Below are positions 29,230 to 39,383 of a stretch of DNA of 64,000 nucleotides, one piece after another. The DNA lies in the NCBI RefSeq assembly GCF_009659375.1, contig NZ_WJQT01000004.1, positions 124,001 to 188,000 of the forward strand, in the 5' to 3' direction. The number at the start of each line of letters is the position of its first letter. Position 1 is the stretch's first letter. Both the position numbers and the translations under genes were made by a program. Under the pieces are notes generated by a model, which worked only from the letters and a program-made list of their open reading frames with translations, made no database searches and had not been told where the DNA came from. This DNA is from Fundicoccus ignavus (GTDB lineage Bacteria; Bacillota; Bacilli; Lactobacillales; Aerococcaceae).

Positions 29230-30292
29230 ATGGAAGATGAGATTTTCAAAAATATATTTAGTAAAGATGTTTTAACTATTCCGAAAAGATGGGAAGGTGA
29301 TTTTAAGGAAATTTTTATAAATGATTTAAATGCTTATATAGAGTCGTTAGTAGAGTTTGCTGTTGAGGATGAAACACTTGAAAACTTAAGAATAATCATT
29401 CGTAAACTTGATATCTCACTTGAAGAATATTTCAAGGGGAACATTGCTAAATCATATCAATGTTTTAGCAGTATAATGGATGATTTTTACAATACAGAAA
29501 TTAATTCGGGTTTCGAAAAGTTTTAAAAAAACTATAGTAATGATAACAATAATCAAGATAATGAATATGGAGTTGATCTATATAGAATTAGACCAATGAA
29601 TGATAATAGGGGTTATGGTAGAGAAGCTATTTTTCATGTTCCTTTTAATTCAAGGCAGTCTGTGCAGACATGTAGATATAGTATTCCTGGATTTCCGTGT
29701 TTATACTTGAGTACAACATTAAAACTATGTCAATTAGAAACAAAATCAAAAAAAATTTGTTGCAAGCAGATTTAAACTTAATAGAAGTAATTTGGATAGA
29801 CGCATTTACGTAATCGATTTAGCAATAAAGCCTGAGGATTTGTTTTCTGAAAGACAATTCAATAAGCATAAGGAGATGTTTAGTTATAAAAGCTTGAGAA
29901 GTACAAGAAAGAGTTATCTTTATTGGTATCCACTAATATTGGGTTCTTCTTATATTAGAAGAGATAAAAAAGATTACTTTGCAAGTGAATATATTATTCC
30001 ACAATTTTTTATGCATTGGTTACACTCAAGAGACAACACTGAAACCTCTAGTGTTGGTGTCCGTTATTTTTCTTGTGCTTCTATAAGAGCATCAAAGTTT
30101 GGGTATAATTATGCTTTTATAACTTCAGGAGAGAACATAAGTAATGAAGTTTGTTATTGTAATAAATTAAATTCTGTTTTTAAATGGACTAAACCTAAAT
30201 ACATGATGGAGTTTGAAAGTATTGAATCTTTACAAGATACTTTAAAAAATGATTCGAATATACAAAATTTGAATGATGAAACATTTACTTAG
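29230..30292 (+). pseudogene. RES-domain protein gene, broken by a stop and a frameshift
   Basis: RES proteins include NAD+-degrading toxins. The gene reads 98 codons of a helical N-terminal domain (from ATG 29230), hits TAA at 29524, continues in the same frame through the RES core (GVDLYRIRP, IFHVPFNSRQSVQTCRYS, PGFPCLYLSTTLKLCQLE), and then shifts frame in an A8 run at about 29748-29755. The new frame continues as FVASRFKLNRSNLDRR to 30292, including EYIIPQFFMHWL. Joined, it is about 350 codons, near full family length. The N-terminal part may be a HEPN-like domain (uncertain). Clean reading elsewhere suggests recent decay or sequencing slips. Confidence 0.75.
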
Positions 30293-30347
30293 TAAGAACT
30301 GTTTGATTAAAATCCAAAATAATCAAATAATCAGATTAAGTAACAAT

Positions 30348-30386
30348 CCCAAAAGATAGAGTTTAAAGTTTATCTTTTGGGGTATT
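30348..30386 (+). terminator. Terminator after the RES gene
   Basis: CCCAAAAGATA (30348-30358) pairs with TATCTTTTGGG (30370-30380); T-rich sequence follows. Confidence 0.75.
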
Positions 30387-30601
30387 TGTCTATTGATAAT
30401 AATAGTTATTTATAAGGAATTATATTTAGTGCTAAACACCGAATAAAAAACTCGCTATTAAGAATTCAGGTTAACACCCCATTACTTCATTCTTATAAAT
30501 AAATTCCTCTCATCCTAAAACTTAACATATCAAACCATAAAAATGTTATAATCAAACAGAATGCAAACGAATACATTAAACGAATATAAAGGAGTCTATA
30601 A

Positions 30602-32734
30602 ATGAAGAAACTAATGCGTAAATCAAAAGGCAGTTGGCTAGTCGTTACCCTTGGAGCTGCGATGTTTTCTTTAAACGGACCAGTCGTAAATGCTGAAGAA
30701 ACGGTGAACGAAACAGAACGTGATGCGACGATTGAAACAACACTCAAGCAAGACAGCCAAGTAACAGCCTCAATCGAACAATCAACTGACACTGTGCCAG
30801 CAGAAGTTGGACAAGACGAATTGTCCCAAAACTCACCAACTGATTTGCTGTCAGACACCCTATCAGATAGCCTACATAATCCAATTGAAGCCTCAAACGA
30901 CACAACACCAGAAGCCACAGATAATTTTGAATCGGAAGCAACCCAAGAAGACGCTATTAGCCAACCACTCACAGAAGCACTTATCGAAACAGAAATTCAA
31001 CCAGAAGCCGAAGCAGCCACACAAGAAATAAACACCTTAAAAGTGCATACCTTAACGGCAACAGCTGAAACACCAGCCCAGACACACACCGTTAAATCAG
31101 GTGAATACTTATATCTAATCGCTGAACGCTATGGGATTACAGTTGCCCAACTCAAACAATGGAACAACTTAACCTCGAACTATATTTATTCAGGCGACCA
31201 ACTGAAGGTATCAGCAGGCACAGCGACTACAAAACCCGGTGACGCTCACACAACTAAACCAACGGACAATACACAAACAACCAATTCATATTACACAGTA
31301 CGTCCAGGGGACTATCTATGGAAAATCGCCAATCAACACGGCATTACCGTAGCGCAATTAAAAACCTGGAACAACCTAACCTCGAACTATATTTACTCGG
31401 GCGATCGCTTTATTGTGTCGAAAACAACTACGACACCGACTCAACCTGAGAAACCAGTCGAAAGTAAACCTGAAACACCTAAAGAACCTGATAAGCCATC
31501 TACGAGTCAGCCAACACCAAGTACCCCAACACCCACTTATTATACGGTGAAGTCTGGGGACTATTTATGGAAAATTGCGACACAATACGGAATTACTGTC
31601 AATCAATTAAAGTCTTGGAACAAGTTAACAAGCAATTATATTTATTCAGGCGATAAATTAGCCGTAACAGACCCAACGAAAGTAACAACACCCACAACGC
31701 CAGAACCTGAGAAACCAGTCGAGTCAGAAAAGCCAACTGAACCCACTAAGCCAGAAGAACCTTCGACACCCGTTGAACCGACACAGCCAGCTGCCAAGTA
31801 TCACACGGTCAAATCAGGCGAGTACCTATGGTTGATCGCTAATCAAAACAATATTACGGTCAATCAATTGAAGTCGTGGAACAAGCTAACGTCGAATTAT
31901 ATTTACTCGGGGGATCGTTTAATCGTGACAGACCCAACTAAAACGACACCGACGCCGCCGACTACTCCAACTGAACCGAATTTACCAGATGGTACCTTAA
32001 CTGGGACGCATGCGGCAGTGCAAGCAGTGCTGAATCAATATAAGAACTCACCGATTCATGTCTTCTATGAGAGTTTAGTCGAAGATGATTTAAGAACGGC
32101 TTCTTTAAATGGGGATACAGCCATGTATGGGGCGTCTGTGCCGAAGATTGTGCTAGTGGCCTATACCTTGGAGCAAGTTGAGAAGGGCAATCTATCTTGG
32201 GATACACCGCTGAAGTATACCTCAAAGATTTATGATTATAATGAGTCTTATGCCTGGGGTGGTAGTGGTACCATTCAATACGAGAACTATCAGAATAAAA
32301 CTTATACCTTACGTGATGTTCTTAATCGCACAATTGTCAATTCGGACAACCTTGGCAGTAACATGTTGCTGCATTATGTAGGCTACCGCGATAAATCAGA
32401 TTTTAACCGCTTTACCAAAGAAGTGTACGGCGCGCCAAGTTATACGCGCAATATGACACCGCGTGAAATTAATAAAGTAATGGCCTATATTTATGAGCAT
32501 CCACAACAGCAAGCGATGACCTCTCTAGACCGGACGGACTATGACAAAACGAAACTAGACACTGTTTCGGCCAATGTCTTCCAGAAAATTGGGGCCTGGT
32601 GGCCGTATTATAACCACTCGACTGCCATCGTTGAGAGTTCTCGCCCATACATTGTGACCGTCCTATCCGATTACTGGTCAGACAGCTTAATTTCGACCCT
32701 CGCGAAGAAAATCTTTACAGCGGTGATGAGTTAA
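30602..32734 (+). CDS. Secreted protein with four LysM domains and beta-lactamase fold
   Basis: 710 residues: signal peptide (residues 1-31, cleaved near VNAEE), an acidic Thr/Glu-rich stretch, and four LysM peptidoglycan-binding domains at about 162-205, 231-274, 313-356 and 401-444. The latter share LTSNYIYSGD and are joined by Pro/Thr/Glu linkers. A C-terminal class A beta-lactamase-like serine hydrolase follows (about 475-710) with SVPK (S512, K515), SDN (581-583) and a KIG triad near 663 in place of KTG. Probably a wall-bound hydrolase; whether it acts on beta-lactams or on peptidoglycan is not shown. TATAAT at 30547 and AAAGGAG precede ATG 30602. Confidence 0.9.
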   Translation: MKKLMRKSKGSWLVVTLGAAMFSLNGPVVNAEETVNETERDATIETTLKQDSQVTASIEQSTDTVPAEVGQDELSQNSPTDLLSDTLSDSLHNPIEASNDTTPEATDNFESEATQEDAISQPLTEALIETEIQPEAEAATQEINTLKVHTLTATAETPAQTHTVKSGEYLYLIAERYGITVAQLKQWNNLTSNYIYSGDQLKVSAGTATTKPGDAHTTKPTDNTQTTNSYYTVRPGDYLWKIANQHGITVAQLKTWNNLTSNYIYSGDRFIVSKTTTTPTQPEKPVESKPETPKEPDKPSTSQPTPSTPTPTYYTVKSGDYLWKIATQYGITVNQLKSWNKLTSNYIYSGDKLAVTDPTKVTTPTTPEPEKPVESEKPTEPTKPEEPSTPVEPTQPAAKYHTVKSGEYLWLIANQNNITVNQLKSWNKLTSNYIYSGDRLIVTDPTKTTPTPPTTPTEPNLPDGTLTGTHAAVQAVLNQYKNSPIHVFYESLVEDDLRTASLNGDTAMYGASVPKIVLVAYTLEQVEKGNLSWDTPLKYTSKIYDYNESYAWGGSGTIQYENYQNKTYTLRDVLNRTIVNSDNLGSNMLLHYVGYRDKSDFNRFTKEVYGAPSYTRNMTPREINKVMAYIYEHPQQQAMTSLDRTDYDKTKLDTVSANVFQKIGAWWPYYNHSTAIVESSRPYIVTVLSDYWSDSLISTLAKKIFTAVMS

Positions 32735-32794
32735 ACCAAGATTCAACCCCATTCCAAAATACGATTTAAAATAGTTCATAAAAATGACAAAACA

Positions 32795-32832
32795 AATAAC
32801 ACCTAGCCAAAAATCGCTAGGTGTTATTTTTG
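32795..32832 (+). terminator. Terminator after the LysM protein gene
   Basis: AATAACACCTAGC and GCTAGGTGTTATT form a 13-bp perfect stem with a T-rich end. Symmetry and A/T flanks would let it work both ways. Confidence 0.88.
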
Positions 32833-32889
32833 AGTGGTGAACAATAATTATCGAACTAAGTGCAGGTAACTATACATTTCTTCAATAGT

Positions 32890-33541
32890 AGCGCTGACGA
32901 TCCGAAAAATCAGCGCTCGGAATGTCAATATAAATATAACCAAGTATATTCGCATTAGTAGTCTCAAACCTTTTAATAGCATTCGAAATTTCATCTTTCT
33001 TCATTTTTCTTCATTTAATCATGACGAAAAACCAATAAGACACCCTCAGTATCAGAAGCTAAGACAGAAGAATCCGTAACCAAAGCTGAGGGGTATCCTA
33101 AATGATAAAGTCATAGCGCCATTTAAGTCGCTTCATTAATAATAATTGCATCTGTGTAGATATTAATAACTCAGACGGATTAGAAGGCAATGGTCCAGAC
33201 GGTAAAAAAATGTAAATTGGATGCTGAAGCAAACTGAATCACTTTAGTTGCACTCAACGTTTATTATAATAGTAAGAGGTTAAACCTTCTTCATTTTCTA
33301 AATTTAAAATAGTGTGCAGCGTTGTTTTTCTTAAATCAGCATCAACTAAAAGAACCTTCTTATTTGTTTGAGCCAAGACCGTCGCTAAGTTAACCGTTAC
33401 AAAAGATTTTCCTTCGGAAAGAACACTTGAGGTGATCAAGACTGATTGAATGCCTTGTGTTCTTTGTGCGAATAATAGATTCGTCCGCAAAGCACGAAAA
33501 CGCTCAGAATTAACAGAGTGTGGATGACACGTCACAATCAA
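32890..33541 (-). pseudogene. Second capsule tyrosine kinase (wze/cpsD-like), decayed
   Basis: On the minus strand from 33541: SERFRALRTNLLFAQ, Walker A LSEGKSFVTVNLA, Walker A' VLLVDADLRK, then a stop after 95 codons. Homologous pieces continue in other frames: FLPSGPLPSNPSELL near 33190, DEISNAIKRFETTNANILGY near 32960. It is opposite to the intact kinase gene at 38652 and only distantly like it. Start of the gene's own operon partner (wzz) is absent. Confidence 0.8.
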
Positions 33542-33840
33542 TCGAACAGGTCGTTTTTTATTTTTTTAATAGGATTGGATAGAGAGTCCTTTCTGGTTTG
33601 AATTCTCCATATTAATCTTGAAATCATTGAACCAACTGTTTTCCTTAAATGGATAGTTTAAATAAAAACATTGAAAATAATGAACGATAATGAATTGTAG
33701 AGAACGATTTAACCTTCAAAGAGTTAATCTTTAATAGCTAAATAATTAAATTTATACCACAAAGCCAAACATCTCTAGTTTATATATGAAAAAAATGATA
33801 TCATAAGTCAAGAAATTATTAAGAAGCAAGGGGTACCCAT

Positions 33841-34674
33841 ATGACTACTAGAAAAATGCGCAAATTATTTACGGTGCTTTTATTCCTCTTTACTGTAACC
33901 ACAACATTATTCCCTACGACAGCAAATGCACAAGAAAGTCGAAATTCAAAATCTATCTTACTATTAGGAGTTGATACGGGTGACTTAGGTCGTACAGAAC
34001 ATGGGCGATCGGATGTGATGATGTTACTAACGGTTAATTCATCAACAGAGTTAATTACCGTGACAAGCATACCCAGAGATTCTTATGTAATGATTCCAGG
34101 TTACTACATGGATAAAATCAACCATGCCTATGCATTCGGTGGCGCAGAGTTATCAATGCAGACCGTTGAAAACTGGTTTGACATCAGTATCGATAATTAC
34201 ATTGTGGTGAACATGGCAGGCTTAAAAGAAATTGTAGATGCGGTAGGCGGCATTGATGTCGTATCCCCGTCAAGTTTTACGATTTCGGGATATGAATTTG
34301 TTGAAGGTGTAGAAACAAACCTAGATGGCGACAAAGCCTTGGCTTATTCTAGAGAGCGTTATACTTCTGGTGGAGACTATGGTAGACAAGAAAGACAACG
34401 TCAAATCGTTCAAAGTCTAATCAGCAAGATGGCCAGCTTCGATTCAATTCTTAACTTCCAGAATGTGTTCGCAACAATGTCGAGTAACATTGAAACAGAC
34501 TTAAACTTCTTAGATTTAGTTCAACTATTTGCGGATTACCGACAATTAGCAACTAACATTGAGTTTTATCAATTATCAGGTGGTGGTAAAATGATAGATG
34601 GGGTTTATTATGATCTCATATACGATGACTCATTTAATGAAATAATTAGTAATTTAAGCGCTCAATTAAATTAA
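33841..34674 (+). CDS. LytR-CpsA-Psr (LCP) family glycopolymer transferase
   Basis: 277 residues: N-terminal membrane/signal segment (residues 9-30, ending TANAQE) and one LCP domain outside the cell. The core carries LLLGVDTGD, RSDVMMLLTV, SIPRDSYV with the phosphate-binding arginine, DKINHAYAFGG, and the late ALAYSRERYTSGGDYGRQERQ with further conserved arginines. LCP enzymes transfer undecaprenyl-linked polymers to peptidoglycan. It is the first gene of the capsule region in the plus direction, with its own terminator. Confidence 0.92.
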   Translation: MTTRKMRKLFTVLLFLFTVTTTLFPTTANAQESRNSKSILLLGVDTGDLGRTEHGRSDVMMLLTVNSSTELITVTSIPRDSYVMIPGYYMDKINHAYAFGGAELSMQTVENWFDISIDNYIVVNMAGLKEIVDAVGGIDVVSPSSFTISGYEFVEGVETNLDGDKALAYSRERYTSGGDYGRQERQRQIVQSLISKMASFDSILNFQNVFATMSSNIETDLNFLDLVQLFADYRQLATNIEFYQLSGGGKMIDGVYYDLIYDDSFNEIISNLSAQLN

Positions 34675-34681
34675 CACAAGC

Positions 34682-34726
34682 GACTCTCGAATATAAGGGA
34701 TGAAACCTTTAATCGAGAGTCTTTAT
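34682..34726 (+). terminator. Terminator after the LCP gene
   Basis: GACTCTCGA (34682-34690) with TCGAGAGTC (34713-34721), and inner AAGG/CCTT pairing, followed by TTTAT. Confidence 0.7.
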
Positions 34727-34836
34727 CTATCAGTTGTTGACAGGAAGAGTATTTACCTTTAGTATTATCTTGATAAATAATAAGTTTGACTAGAGATAGA
34801 AAATAATTTGTAAGAAGTAATTAGGAGAAAAACTAA

Positions 34837-35706
34837 ATGAAAAAAGTTTTAATTACCGGCGTCAATAGTTTCATCGGGAATTCATTAGACAGTTGGTTAA
34901 AACAGTATTCAGATGACATAAAAGTAGATAAAATTTCACTTAGAAATAGTGAATGGCAAGCAGCGGATTTTAGTGACTACGATAGCATTGTGCACGTAGC
35001 GGGAATCGCTCACGTTTCATCGGATAAAGATTTAAAAGAGAAGTACTATCAAGTGAATCGCGATTTAACTATCAAACTGGCAGCAAAAGCAAAAGCTGAA
35101 GGCGTTAAACAATTTATTTTCTTGAGTAGTATTATCATTTATGGTGCAAGTAAAACAGAGAACGGCATGATTACGAAGGAAACGATTCCGGTAGCGAAAG
35201 ATTTCTATGGAGATAGTAAAATTCAAGCCGAAGCTGGTTTAGCTCCGCTTGAAGATAACACCTTTAAAATTGCGACGATTCGACCCCCAATGATTTACGG
35301 CAAAGGCTCTAAAGGGAATTACCCTAAACTAGCCAAATTAGCTGTAACATTGCCGTTCTTTCCTGATTTTGATAATCAACGGAGCATGATTCATGTCGAT
35401 AATTTATCGGAATTTATCAAGTTGTTAATTATGAATGAAGATGCAGGTGTTTTCTTTCCGCAAAACCAAGAATATGTTAAGACAAGTGATTTAGTAAAGA
35501 CTATTGCGGAAGTTAATGGGAAAAAGAGTTTTCAAACGAAATTATTTAATCCAGTAATCAAACGACTCTTGAACTTTAATATAGTAGATAAAGTTTTTGG
35601 TAACTTAGCTTATGATCAAATGCTTAGTGAATATCCAAAAGAAAATTATCGGATTCATGATTTGTGGAATTCCATAAAAAACACTGAAAAACCTGAACAA
35701 CCATAA
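34837..35706 (+). CDS. NAD-dependent sugar epimerase/reductase (SDR)
   Basis: 289 residues of the extended short-chain dehydrogenase family acting on nucleotide or lipid-linked sugars. The Rossmann loop reads ITGVNSFIG, and the catalytic serine and YxxxK are in FLSSIIIYG and FYGDSKIQAE. Close in style to the WbpV/WcfS-like reductases that work with WecA-type initiating transferases in O-antigen and capsule loci; none is seen here. AATTAGGAG precedes ATG 34837. Single gene with terminator behind. Confidence 0.8.
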   Translation: MKKVLITGVNSFIGNSLDSWLKQYSDDIKVDKISLRNSEWQAADFSDYDSIVHVAGIAHVSSDKDLKEKYYQVNRDLTIKLAAKAKAEGVKQFIFLSSIIIYGASKTENGMITKETIPVAKDFYGDSKIQAEAGLAPLEDNTFKIATIRPPMIYGKGSKGNYPKLAKLAVTLPFFPDFDNQRSMIHVDNLSEFIKLLIMNEDAGVFFPQNQEYVKTSDLVKTIAEVNGKKSFQTKLFNPVIKRLLNFNIVDKVFGNLAYDQMLSEYPKENYRIHDLWNSIKNTEKPEQP

Positions 35707-35729
35707 CTTAAATATAAACAACAAGTAAA

Positions 35730-35775
35730 CTCTATGCAATGCAAGTGTAACTTAGTGTATTGCATAGAGTTTTAT
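35730..35775 (+). terminator. Terminator after the epimerase gene
   Basis: CTCTATGCAAT (35730-35740) pairs with ATTGCATAGAG (35759-35769), followed by TTTTAT. Confidence 0.85.
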
Positions 35776-36028
35776 CTGGTTTATACTTTGTAGTGGATGA
35801 AAACTTGAGATAGAAGAATTAAAACGTATTCAAACAAAATACATTACAAAAATACATTGTAATAATTGAGGATTATACTATAATTGTAATATTGACAATT
35901 TCAATTTTACTAGTTTGGTTGAAATTACGCCATTTTAACGGTAAAATTGTACAGAGACTATTTAAATTATTGCTAATAAAAAGTTGATTAATCAAAAAAG
36001 TCCTGTAAACAATACTTAAAGAAAGAAC

Positions 36029-37900
36029 GTGATGAAATTTATGAATACTCATCAAGGGATATCCATGCATATTGTGGAATATGTACAAAAGCTAAATAAG
36101 ACACAGAAACGTATGATATGGCTATTAGCTGATTTGGCAATGTTTATCATAGCAGGAGTGTTGTCTTATTTATTTTTTTTGACTTTGATTAAAGTACCAG
36201 CACTCAGTTATGCGGTTCATACGATACTAGCCTTCTCAATTTATGTAATACTATCTTATGTATTTCAAATCAGTAATAAAATTAATCGCTATACAAGTGT
36301 AATCGATATAATTTTACTCTTTATTATTGCTTTATTGAGTGGTGCACTCAGTGGATTGCTTTGTACATTGTTCTTTAGTACATTTTCTTTCCGTTTTACA
36401 GTCTTAACGATGATTGTTTCATCCTTAGGCATTATAGGCTTGAGACTTTTGTGGCAAATGATCTATCTTTCTAGATATAAAAACAATCATGTTGAAGATG
36501 AAATTAAAAAAATTGTATTAATTGGTGCAGGTGATGGTGGCTCTTTATTCATGAATAGTTACCGTAGAAATAAAGGGAATCTTAATGTAGTTGCCATTTT
36601 AGACGATGACCTAGATAAAAAAGGGCAAAACATTAGTGGAGTTGATGTTCTAGGGGATATTGAGTTAATTCCTGAATTGGTGAAGCAATATGGTAAATTA
36701 GAAGCAATTGTTGCAATACCATCTTTGCCTCCTGCTAAATATGAATTGATTTTAGAAATGTGTAATCGAAACAATGTTGAAGTTTTTAAAATGCCTAAAG
36801 TTGAAGAGGTCATTCAAGGTGTTTATCAACCTAAACAAGCGATGCGAAAAGTGAATATTTCGGATTTGTTAGGTAGAAAAGAGATAAAATTAGATGAAAC
36901 AAAACTTCGCAATGAACTAGAAGGTAAAACAATATTGATTACCGGAGCTGGGGGATCAATTGGATCAGAAATAGTCCGACAAGTAACCCGCTTTAATCCT
37001 AAAAGAGTCATTTTATTAGGACATGGTGAAAACTCGATTTATTTAATTTATCATGAATTGTTAAAACTCAAAACTTTTACAGAATTTAGACCAGTAATAG
37101 CAGATGTTCAAGATTATAAAAGAATACTTGAAGTGTTTGAAAAAGAAAAACCGGATATTGTCTATCATGCAGCAGCTCACAAACATGTTCCATTAATGGA
37201 AAGTAACCCAGTTGAAGCGTTTAAGAACAATATATTAGGGACGTATAATGTAGCAAAAGCAGTTGATGCGGCTAAACTACCAAAAATGGTGTTAGTTTCA
37301 ACTGATAAAGCAGTAAACCCACCGAATGTGATGGGGGCAACTAAACGTGTTGCCGAATTAATCATTACAGGTATGAACGAGAAAAGTCAATCAAATTACT
37401 GTGCTGTAAGATTTGGGAATGTATTAGGCAGTCGCGGTAGTGTAATTCCAGTCTTCGAAAAACAAATAGCGGAAGGTGGACCAATAACAGTCACAGACTT
37501 TAGAATGACGCGTTACTTCATGACGATACCTGAAGCGAGTCGTTTAGTGATATACGCTGGTGCGTATGCGAATGGTGGGGAAGTATTCATATTAGATATG
37601 GGAGACCCAGTGAAAATTGTAGATTTGGCTAAAAAGATGATCCTGCTAAGTGGGCATAAAGAAAACGAGATTGAAATTGTCGAATCGGGTATTAGACCAG
37701 GTGAAAAGTTATATGAAGAATTATTAACCTCAACTGAATTAGTGGGCAATCAGTTGAATGAGAAAATCTTTATCGGAAAAGTTGCCCAAATGCCAATAAA
37801 TCAAATTGATTCATTTATTCAAGAGTTGCACCAGAATATTGGTAATAGTCGAAAATTAAAAGAAAAAATAATTACATTCGCAAATGAAAGTGCGAATTGA
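36029..37900 (+). CDS. CapD/PglF-type UDP-sugar 4,6-dehydratase, membrane-bound
   Basis: 623 residues. Four N-terminal membrane helices (about 30-150), a first Rossmann-like CoA-binding segment (VLIGAGDGGS near 170), then the dehydratase domain with ITGAGGSIGSE (about 300). In the catalytic site, STDKAVNPPNVMGATKRV has Met in the place of the usual SDR tyrosine, as is normal for this long subgroup. Likely converts UDP-GlcNAc to the 4-keto-6-deoxy sugar. GTG 36029 is the longest start; ATG 36065, behind AAGGGA, may be the true one. The stop overlaps the next ribosome site, so it is in the wzz-wze operon. Confidence 0.88.
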   Translation: MMKFMNTHQGISMHIVEYVQKLNKTQKRMIWLLADLAMFIIAGVLSYLFFLTLIKVPALSYAVHTILAFSIYVILSYVFQISNKINRYTSVIDIILLFIIALLSGALSGLLCTLFFSTFSFRFTVLTMIVSSLGIIGLRLLWQMIYLSRYKNNHVEDEIKKIVLIGAGDGGSLFMNSYRRNKGNLNVVAILDDDLDKKGQNISGVDVLGDIELIPELVKQYGKLEAIVAIPSLPPAKYELILEMCNRNNVEVFKMPKVEEVIQGVYQPKQAMRKVNISDLLGRKEIKLDETKLRNELEGKTILITGAGGSIGSEIVRQVTRFNPKRVILLGHGENSIYLIYHELLKLKTFTEFRPVIADVQDYKRILEVFEKEKPDIVYHAAAHKHVPLMESNPVEAFKNNILGTYNVAKAVDAAKLPKMVLVSTDKAVNPPNVMGATKRVAELIITGMNEKSQSNYCAVRFGNVLGSRGSVIPVFEKQIAEGGPITVTDFRMTRYFMTIPEASRLVIYAGAYANGGEVFILDMGDPVKIVDLAKKMILLSGHKENEIEIVESGIRPGEKLYEELLTSTELVGNQLNEKIFIGKVAQMPINQIDSFIQELHQNIGNSRKLKEKIITFANESAN

Positions 37901-37914
37901 TATCGGAGGATAAT

Positions 37915-38649
37915 ATGAAAGAAGAAATTAGTTTAAAGGACCTGTATCAAATTTTAAAAAAACATTTCTTTACAATTGTCATTGCAATAGTATTAGGAAT
38001 TATCGCGTCTGTGCTAATAATGATGTTTTTTATAACACCTAAGTACAATTCGCAAGCGCAGTTATTGGTCAACCAGCAAGGTGAAGTAACTCAAACAACA
38101 ATACAGTCAAATGAAATTCAAGCAAACATCCAACTTATAAATACATATAGCGATATTATTACTGGGCACTCCGTACTAACTCAGGTTAATAACAATTTAG
38201 GGAGCAATTATCCTATCGGTACACTAAGTGATGCTATTAATGTAGGACAATCGACGAATTCTCAAGCATTTAATCTCACAGTGACAATGGAAACACCTGA
38301 GGAAGCTCAATTAGTATTAAATGAAATAATAAATGTTTTTGAAGCAACGGTTCGCGAAGTTTATGATGTTGCAAGTATACTTGTTTTATCGCCAGCAACA
38401 TATAATCCAAATCGAGTTTCACCAAAATTGACAATGTTTATTTTAATTGGAGCAATAATTGGCTTAGCAATCAGCACCTTAATAATCTTGGTAATCGAAT
38501 TGATGGACACTACTATTAAAGAAGATGACTACTTATCTCAATTGGGATTAATTAATCTTGGACATGTGTATGAATTATCGACTAAAGAATTAAAACAAAC
38601 AAGACTGACTTCTGAACAAGGAAAAAGTCGCGCAAGGGAGAGAGTCTAA
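37915..38649 (+). CDS. Wzz/CpsC-type capsule chain-length regulator
   Basis: 244-residue polysaccharide co-polymerase with two membrane helices (about 20-42 and 172-194) and an extracellular loop, plus a short cytoplasmic tail that activates the tyrosine kinase encoded next. The N-terminus EEISLKDLYQILKKHFFTIV is typical. GGAGG at 37905 supports ATG 37915; an in-frame TTG at 37897 overlaps the previous stop. wze follows after 2 bp. Confidence 0.9.
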   Translation: MKEEISLKDLYQILKKHFFTIVIAIVLGIIASVLIMMFFITPKYNSQAQLLVNQQGEVTQTTIQSNEIQANIQLINTYSDIITGHSVLTQVNNNLGSNYPIGTLSDAINVGQSTNSQAFNLTVTMETPEEAQLVLNEIINVFEATVREVYDVASILVLSPATYNPNRVSPKLTMFILIGAIIGLAISTLIILVIELMDTTIKEDDYLSQLGLINLGHVYELSTKELKQTRLTSEQGKSRARERV

Positions 38650-38651
38650 AT

Positions 38652-39383
38652 ATGTTTAACAAAAGAAAAAAAACAGAGCAACGTTTAAAAAAAGAACAAA
38701 TTCAAGGGACATCGTTAATCACATATACGGATCCAAAGTCTTTAAATGCTGAGCAATTTAGAACGATACGTACAAATATTGAATTTGCTCAACTTGATAA
38801 ACCAATGAAGAACATATTAGTGTCTTCAAGTATACCAGCAGAAGGTAAATCGACAATCGCATCTAATTTAGCTTATGTAATCGCACAAACAGATAAAAGA
38901 GTCTTGTTAGTAGATGCCGATCTAAGAAAACCAACTGTACATAGAACCTTTAAATTAAATAATGAACAAGGGTTAACAACCTTATTGACTAATGTCGACT
39001 TAAAATTTAATCAAGTGGTTCAACATAGCCGGGATTTAAATCTATACTTCTTACCTTCTGGACCTATTCCGCCTAATCCTTCTGAGATTTTAGGCTCAGG
39101 GAGAATGACACTATTAATGCAAGAGCTAGGCCAATATTTCGATATCGTTATTTATGATGCACCCCCAATAACGGCAGTTACAGATCCTCAAATCTTAGCT
39201 ACTAAAGTGGATGGAGTGGTAATAATTGTTCGCCAAGGCTACTCTCGTAAAGAAGAAGTGAAGAAAGCTAAGGAAGCACTCGAGAATGTAAATGCTAATA
39301 TACTAGGCTATGTGATGAACGGTAAGGAATTAAGCGATTCTGCAGGATATTATACTTATTATGGCTATGAGAATAATGACTAG
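38652..39383 (+). CDS. Wze/CpsD-type capsule tyrosine kinase
   Basis: 243-residue BY-kinase. Walker A is SIPAEGKSTIASN, Walker A' VLLVDADLRKP, Walker B VIYDAPP. The C-terminus has the autophosphorylated tyrosine cluster GYYTYYGYE. Together with the Wzz protein it controls capsule length. The tyrosine phosphatase gene that usually completes the set is not in the window. Confidence 0.93.
   Translation: MFNKRKKTEQRLKKEQIQGTSLITYTDPKSLNAEQFRTIRTNIEFAQLDKPMKNILVSSSIPAEGKSTIASNLAYVIAQTDKRVLLVDADLRKPTVHRTFKLNNEQGLTTLLTNVDLKFNQVVQHSRDLNLYFLPSGPIPPNPSEILGSGRMTLLMQELGQYFDIVIYDAPPITAVTDPQILATKVDGVVIIVRQGYSRKEEVKKAKEALENVNANILGYVMNGKELSDSAGYYTYYGYENND

Noticed and set aside
29521-29532. TTTTAAAAAAAC as a programmed -1 frameshift site in the RES gene
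   Set aside because: The reading frame is the same before and after the stop, so a -1 shift would not restore it.
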